DNA from: CAZEYT01 sp964516295
GTDB lineage: Bacteria; Verrucomicrobiota; Verrucomicrobiia; Chthoniobacterales; Terrimicrobiaceae
Direction of reading: 5' to 3'
NCBI GenBank assembly: GCA_964516295.1
Contig: CAZEYT010000055.1
Span: 1-18,016, forward strand
Length of the DNA: 18,016 nucleotides
Shown piece after piece: positions 13,746 through 18,016 of the stretch; within the stretch, counting starts at the first letter, position 1, and each line of letters begins with the position of its first letter. The translations under genes and the position numbers were made by a program. A model generated the notes under the pieces. The model worked only from the letters and a program-made list of their open reading frames with translations. It had not been told where the DNA came from and searched no databases.

Positions 13746-15194
13746 GTGCGGAGTTTTTCCAAGCCAATTCTGATATCGGCCGGAGTTCTGTTCGTGGTGT
13801 TTGCGATCATCGTTTTCGCCGCGAATCTTTACCTCCAGACGGACGCCGTGCAGGAACGGATCCAGCGCGCCGCCTCGCAGGCAGCCGGAGTGCCTGTGCA
13901 GATTCAGGGGACGTCCTACACTCCGTGGTCCGGTGTGAAGGTCACTGGCATCGTGGTTCCGCAGGAGGGGGATTCGCAGGTTCCATTCCTCGATGTCGCG
14001 TCGGTCTCGGTGAGGTTCCGCCTGCTGGCGCTTCTGCGCGGGCAATTTCTTGTGCGGGAGGTCTTGGTAAAAAATCCGGTCCTCAGTGTGGTGCAGCGAG
14101 CCGATGGTCGTTGGGCCCGTCCGCCAGCGTTTCCGGCCGTCGCCGAGGAGGTGACCGTCAAGCCGGGTGGGCCGGTTGTGATCGAGGCCCCGGACGCTGT
14201 CGGGACGCCGTCGGTGCCGACCACACCGGCTCCGGCTGTTCCGATTGTTGCGGTCCCGGTGCTCCCCTTGGAGCGTCTCCGGATCCGCGATGGGGAAGCT
14301 CATTTTGAAGATGCGAGCCGTCGCCGTGCGGGTTTTTTGGAAGGCATCGAGCTCGATGTCCTCCCGGCAAACGACGGCTCGGCCACGGGCAGTTTCCGGA
14401 TTTCCCGCGCGGAATTGTTCGGTCGCCTCTTTCCTTACGACATCCGCGGGACGTTCACTTATCGGGCCGGTCAGTTGGAGATTCCGGACTTCGAGGCCGT
14501 GTGGGCGGAGGGTGTTTTGACAGGACGCCTTTTGATTTCCACCGGAGCCGAGCCGCGGTTTTCCGCCAGTCTTCGCGCGGTCGATGTCGTCCTCGCCAAG
14601 CTCGCCCAAGACTCCGGGTTTCGCGGGGAGGGTACGCGCGGGAAAATGTTTGGATCCTGTGAGATCACGGGAGTTCCCGGGCGACCGGACTCATTTATCG
14701 GAGCCGGGCATGTCGAACTTCGGAGCGCCCGCTTCGAACCGGCGGAGTTCATCCGGCAGATCGGCGAGATCATGGCGATTTCCGAACTCCAGATGCTCCA
14801 ACTCAAAGTGGCCCGGGCGGACTTCACGATTGCCGACCAGAAAGTGCAGGCCGATGCCATCGTGCTGGAGTCGGAAAATCTTTTTCTGGAAGCCAGGGGC
14901 CCGGCAGAGTTCAACGGCGATCTGAATCTGGAAGCCAAGCTTCATCTCAATGACAAGCTCCGGCGGGATCTTCGGGCGCTCCTTGGAAAGAATCTTCGTG
15001 ACTCCGAGCGCGACGGCTACATGCATGTGCCATTTTCGGTCACGGGAACGGTGAGCCGCCCGGAGTCTGACCTCCTCGAAAAAATCTCCGGAGTCCGCAT
15101 CGGGCGGGATGTGGGCGGACTTTTGAAAAACCTCCTTCGCATCCCAATCGATCGGGGATCTGCCTCTCCGCAGAAAGCGGAACCCGAGCAGTGA
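13746..15194 (+). CDS. AsmA-like membrane-anchored protein
   Basis: The GTG at 13746 gives 482 residues starting MRSFSKPILISAGVLFVVFAIIVFAANLYL, a single N-terminal membrane helix (~7-27) with short cytoplasmic tail. The rest is predicted periplasmic and beta-rich, with a layout resembling AsmA/DUF748-type proteins: VSVRFRLLALLRGQFLVREVLVKNPVLSV near residue 90, then a Pro/Val-rich linker (~140-178), and LRIRDGEAHFEDASRR. The C-terminal half (FNGDLNLEAKLHLNDKLRRDL) and MHVPFSVTGTVSRPESD also match AsmA-like C-termini. AsmA-family proteins are linked to outer membrane biogenesis and lipid transport between membranes. It is 10 bp upstream of rsmD, so likely first gene of an operon ending with waaA, which fits an envelope role. 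Family call is by pattern and moderate. Confidence 0.75.
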   Translation: MRSFSKPILISAGVLFVVFAIIVFAANLYLQTDAVQERIQRAASQAAGVPVQIQGTSYTPWSGVKVTGIVVPQEGDSQVPFLDVASVSVRFRLLALLRGQFLVREVLVKNPVLSVVQRADGRWARPPAFPAVAEEVTVKPGGPVVIEAPDAVGTPSVPTTPAPAVPIVAVPVLPLERLRIRDGEAHFEDASRRRAGFLEGIELDVLPANDGSATGSFRISRAELFGRLFPYDIRGTFTYRAGQLEIPDFEAVWAEGVLTGRLLISTGAEPRFSASLRAVDVVLAKLAQDSGFRGEGTRGKMFGSCEITGVPGRPDSFIGAGHVELRSARFEPAEFIRQIGEIMAISELQMLQLKVARADFTIADQKVQADAIVLESENLFLEARGPAEFNGDLNLEAKLHLNDKLRRDLRALLGKNLRDSERDGYMHVPFSVTGTVSRPESDLLEKISGVRIGRDVGGLLKNLLRIPIDRGSASPQKAEPEQ

Positions 15195-15204
15195 GTTGTC
15201 CGCA

Positions 15205-15753
15205 ATGCGAGTGATAGCCGGTTCCGCCGGAGGACGTCCATTGCAGGCGCCTCCCGAAGGCGTCAGGCCTACCATGGACCGTGTTCGTGCAGCGATCTTT
15301 TCCAGCCTCGCCGAGTTGATCCCCGACGCCGTGGTGCTGGATCTTTTTGCAGGTTCGGGAGCGATGGGCATCGAGGCGCTGAGCCGCGGCGCGGCGCGGG
15401 CCACGTTTGTCGACCAGAATGAACGCTGCGCCCGGTGCGTGCGGGAAAATCTGCGAAGGGCGGGGGTGACGGCGAGTGTTCAGGTGATGGATGCCATGCG
15501 GTTCTTGGACCTCTATGCGGGTGAGGGGGAGTTCGGACTCGTCTTTGCGGATCCGCCGTATTCCAAAAAGCCCGACGATCCCAACCCGGCCGCGGCCCTT
15601 GTGACCTCGGAGAAGCTTGCCGCCACGCTCGGCGAAAACGGGATCTTCGTCTTGGAAAAACAGGTCGGAGGAGCGTTGCCGGAGGGACCTCTTGAGGCGT
15701 TCAAAACGAAACGTTACGGGGGTAGCGAGATTTTGTATTTTCGGCGGCAATGA
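15205..15753 (+). CDS. rsmD: 16S rRNA (guanine966-N2)-methyltransferase
   Basis: RsmD methylates N2 of G966 in 16S rRNA using S-adenosylmethionine. The ATG at 15205 gives 182 residues starting MRVIAGSAGGRPL, the normal family start; a TTG three codons upstream is less likely. The SAM-binding motif I is DLFAGSGAMGIEALSRGA at 46-63, and the catalytic motif is DPPY at 116-119, as in N2-guanine methyltransferases. The conserved RPTMDRVRAAIF segment (21-32) also fits. It starts 10 bp after the AsmA-like gene and its stop overlaps the waaA start (ATGA), so waaA is translationally coupled to it. Confidence 0.95.
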   Translation: MRVIAGSAGGRPLQAPPEGVRPTMDRVRAAIFSSLAELIPDAVVLDLFAGSGAMGIEALSRGAARATFVDQNERCARCVRENLRRAGVTASVQVMDAMRFLDLYAGEGEFGLVFADPPYSKKPDDPNPAAALVTSEKLAATLGENGIFVLEKQVGGALPEGPLEAFKTKRYGGSEILYFRRQ

Positions 15754-17048
15754 TTTCCAGCATCCGGTTTTTCTACAATCTGGCCTTTCCGGTGGTGCTG
15801 TTGATCCTGCTTCCCGGCTTTCTGCACCGGATGCTTCGCAGGGGGAAATACCGGCATAAATTTGGACAGCGGTTTGGAGTTTATTCGAAACGGGTTCGCG
15901 AGCGTCTCGGGAAGGGGCGGGTTTGGGTGCATGCCGTCAGTGTGGGAGAGGTCATGATTGCGCTGAAGCTTATCCGGACATGGCGTGAGATGGAGCCCGA
16001 TCTTCGCTTTGTGCTTTCCACAACGACATCGACCGGGTTCCAAGTGGCGGCTCGCGCCAAGTCGCCGGGGCTTGAACCAATCTACAACCCGCTCGATTTT
16101 TTCCCGGTCGCGCGCAAGGCGATGCGCACCATCCGTCCCAGCCATTTTGTTCTGGTTGAGGCCGAGGCGTGGCCGAATCTCCTTGCGGAAGCCAAGGCTG
16201 TCGGCGCGCGGGTGGTTATGGTGAACACCCGCCTCTCCGCTCGCTCCGAACGCCGCTTCCGTAGCGTCCGTTGGTTGGCTGCCCCGGTCTTCAATCAGAT
16301 TGACTTCCTGTGTTTGCAGGAACCGGGAGATGTGGCCCGCTGGGAATCGCTGGGAGTCGATTTGCACCGTCTGGTCGTCACGGGCAGCATCAAGTTCGAT
16401 GAAGAGGCGGTCGGCCTGCGGGCAGACCGGGATTTTTTTCCGGTTCTCCGCGTTCTCGGTGTACCGGCCGGGGCACCGGTTTTGGTTGGGGGAAGCACCT
16501 TTGACGGGGAAGAAGAAATTCTTGGCCGCGTCCTTCTCCGCTTGCGAAAAACATATCCCGATTTGTTTCTGGTGGTTGTTCCACGCCACTTCGAACGCTC
16601 CGGCGAGGTTGTATCCAAACTGCAATCTCTTGGCCTGCGGGTGGTGCGGCGGATGCAGAACGGGGAAGCGGCACCGGCTGATGTCCTTGTGGTGGATACC
16701 ACCGGCGAGCTTCGCGATTGGTATTCGTATGCGACCGTCGCTTTTGTGGGCAAAAGTCTCACGGCGCGGGGGGGACAGAATCCAGCCGAGCCGGTTTCAG
16801 CTGGTGTGCCCGTGGTGTTCGGCCCGCATATGTCGAATTTTGCAACGCTGGCCGCGCAATTCGTTCGAAATGGAGGGGCGCTTCAAGTTCGGGACGAGGC
16901 CGAACTCAACGAAGAAATTGGAAGACTTCTTGGAGATTCCAACCTCCGCGGAGAAGTTGTGGCGAAGGCGTCGTTATGTCTGAGGATTCACCGGGGAGCC
17001 ACGCGGCGAACCTGTGAGCTCCTTGCTCGACCGATCACTTTTCGATGA
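15750..17048 (+). CDS. waaA: 3-deoxy-D-manno-octulosonic acid (Kdo) transferase
   Basis: WaaA transfers Kdo from CMP-Kdo to the lipid A precursor at the cytoplasmic face of the inner membrane, beginning the LPS core. The 432-residue length is usual. An N-terminal helix (~8-25) anchors it. WVHAVSVGE ends with Glu67, matching the catalytic Glu of the HAxSVGE motif of glycosyltransferase family 30. EAEAWPNLL (where many homologues have ETELWPNL) and the C-terminal GQNPAEPVSAGVPVVFGPHMSNF segment, which includes the CMP-Kdo site, are typical. The gene shares an ATGA overlap with rsmD and converges on the FG-GAP gene with a 14-bp overlap. The number of Kdo residues added cannot be read from sequence. 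Confidence 0.95.
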   Translation: MISSIRFFYNLAFPVVLLILLPGFLHRMLRRGKYRHKFGQRFGVYSKRVRERLGKGRVWVHAVSVGEVMIALKLIRTWREMEPDLRFVLSTTTSTGFQVAARAKSPGLEPIYNPLDFFPVARKAMRTIRPSHFVLVEAEAWPNLLAEAKAVGARVVMVNTRLSARSERRFRSVRWLAAPVFNQIDFLCLQEPGDVARWESLGVDLHRLVVTGSIKFDEEAVGLRADRDFFPVLRVLGVPAGAPVLVGGSTFDGEEEILGRVLLRLRKTYPDLFLVVVPRHFERSGEVVSKLQSLGLRVVRRMQNGEAAPADVLVVDTTGELRDWYSYATVAFVGKSLTARGGQNPAEPVSAGVPVVFGPHMSNFATLAAQFVRNGGALQVRDEAELNEEIGRLLGDSNLRGEVVAKASLCLRIHRGATRRTCELLARPITFR

Positions 17049-18016
17049 CCTTGACGTCGTCGATGCTCAAATCTCCAGAACCTGGGGCGAGATTAAAAAC
17101 GATTTCCGTGAACCATCTAGTGGCTTGGGGGATGTCCTCGAGATCGCGGTTGTCGAATTTGACCTGAAACTCCTTCCGAACCTCGCTCCACTGGGCACTG
17201 GGTGAGAAGGTGATGACTTCCAGCTTATCTTCGATCACCTCGTTGCGGCGAATGACCGCCGAATCTCGCTCTCCGCGTTCGATGCGATCTTCTCCCAGTT
17301 TTTTTACGGCGGTGTAGCCGATTCGAACCGAGGCTGCTGTTGCGCGATTTCCTTTAACGCGCATCGAAAAAACATAGGTCGTGTTGTTCTTCAATGCACT
17401 GCGCCCCGCCTGCGTAAGCTTGAAGAAGGAGGCTGGCGCAGAGTTGATGTTCGAGATCGCCCCGGAGGAAGGGGTGGTAAAGTTCGGAGATCCGGTCGAG
17501 TATTGATTTGGCACCGGCATGATCTTGTTGGGGCTCGGGATATACCCTGCTCGCAAACTGGCCTTGCCCTCCGGCGGTTGGAGTTGGGGATCTTCGTCGC
17601 CTTTGACGACCGAAAAGAATCCGTAGAAATTTCCCCGATTGATGCCGAAGTCGACTTCCCAGCCGGAAGGCAGGTTGAATGCAGGCGTCGAGGCGCGGCC
17701 TTTGACCTCGACCGGGGCTGCAAACTTCGGCTCGGTTTTCGTGCCGCTATTCAGGCTCATCGCAACGCGGCCGTTGCTTTTTCCAAAAATCAGATCGAAA
17801 AGTCCGTCTCCATTGAAGTCCGCGGCGGCAATGGTTGTGATGCCGCCGATCGAGAGCAGCCCGGAGGCCTTGGCTGCTTCCATCGGATCGGCCGGACCAC
17901 CAGCGGCGGGTTTGGCTCCGCCGACCGCGATAAAGTGGCTGAAGGGAAGGGGCTCACCAGGGTTCCATGGTTTGCCGGTATTCAAATAAACGGCGACTTT
18001 GCCTGTACGTTCGGTG
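17035..18016 (-). CDS. FG-GAP/VCBS-type secreted protein with lectin-like C-terminal domain (5' partial)
   Basis: The frame stays open to the right edge, so the N-terminus, including any signal peptide, lies outside; about 327 residues are visible. The visible N-terminal part has FG-GAP/VCBS-type repeats: GKVAVYLNTG at the edge, then AAADFNGDGLFDLIFG, with a DxNxDGxxD calcium-binding pattern (about 17794-17820), followed by NGRVAMSLNSG. Such repeats build beta-propellers on secreted or surface proteins. The C-terminal ~130 residues (ALKNNTTYVFSMRVKG to GSGDLSIDDVKVIEK) resemble carbohydrate-binding-module-like jelly rolls. Function is unknown; an extracellular, possibly glycan-binding role is inferred. 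Base composition appears slightly lower in GC than the neighbours. Its stop lies inside the last codons of waaA. Confidence 0.78.
   Translation of the reverse strand, partial: TERTGKVAVYLNTGKPWNPGEPLPFSHFIAVGGAKPAAGGPADPMEAAKASGLLSIGGITTIAAADFNGDGLFDLIFGKSNGRVAMSLNSGTKTEPKFAAPVEVKGRASTPAFNLPSGWEVDFGINRGNFYGFFSVVKGDEDPQLQPPEGKASLRAGYIPSPNKIMPVPNQYSTGSPNFTTPSSGAISNINSAPASFFKLTQAGRSALKNNTTYVFSMRVKGNRATAASVRIGYTAVKKLGEDRIERGERDSAVIRRNEVIEDKLEVITFSPSAQWSEVRKEFQVKFDNRDLEDIPQATRWFTEIVFNLAPGSGDLSIDDVKVIEK

Noticed and set aside
13713..14609. 298-codon minus-strand open frame opposite the AsmA-like gene
   Set aside because: It is a compositional shadow: the plus-strand reading has a membrane anchor and family-like segments while this one has none.

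Overview
The window looks like chromosomal DNA from a GC-rich Gram-negative bacterium. A lipid A Kdo transferase (waaA) implies an outer membrane with LPS. The gene content (a GldA/GldF/GldG-type ABC system with a DUF4340 protein, an FG-GAP protein, a plant/cyanobacteria-like glgC, a DUF885 protein) and the scarcity of Shine-Dalgarno sites suggest the PVC group, most likely Verrucomicrobiota. That assignment is inference from gene content only. Coding density is very high: the longest stretch without a gene is about 130 bp. I saw no tRNA, rRNA, CRISPR array, insertion sequence or prophage gene.

Layout. At the left edge a plus-strand gene, probably truncated, encodes an Rhs-like N-terminal region fused to a rhodanese domain (1-1269). 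A short intergenic stretch carrying an inverted pair of 9-nt-periodic repeats follows. From 10945 down to 1401 eight minus-strand genes run head to tail: glgC (ADP-glucose synthesis), a small lipoprotein, a calcineurin-like metallophosphoesterase, a DUF885 metallopeptidase-like protein, then a tight four-gene cassette: ABC ATPase (gldA-like), permease (gldF-like), auxiliary protein (gldG-like) and a DUF4340 membrane-anchored protein. The first two share a 4-bp stop/start overlap behind a strong ribosome binding site; the others are 16-20 bp apart.

Divergent from glgC, only 54 bp away, is glmS (glucosamine-6-phosphate synthase, 11000-12847). It converges on a diacylglycerol-kinase-family lipid kinase with a 14-bp overlap of the 3' ends. 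Divergent from the kinase, 36 bp away, is a plus-strand run of an AsmA-like membrane-anchored protein, rsmD and waaA, the last two overlapping by 4 bp. waaA converges, again with exactly 14 bp of overlap, on a minus-strand FG-GAP/VCBS-type secreted or surface protein that runs off the right edge.

The common theme is envelope and sugar metabolism: GlmS supplies amino sugar for peptidoglycan and lipid A, WaaA finishes the lipid A-Kdo core, and the AsmA-like protein and ABC system act at the inner membrane or periplasm. GlgC makes the glycogen precursor. The least characterised module is the GldAFG-DUF4340 cassette, present here without any other gliding-motility gene in view. The most unusual single architectures are the Rhs-like/rhodanese fusion and the duplicated proline-rich segment in the GldG-like protein.
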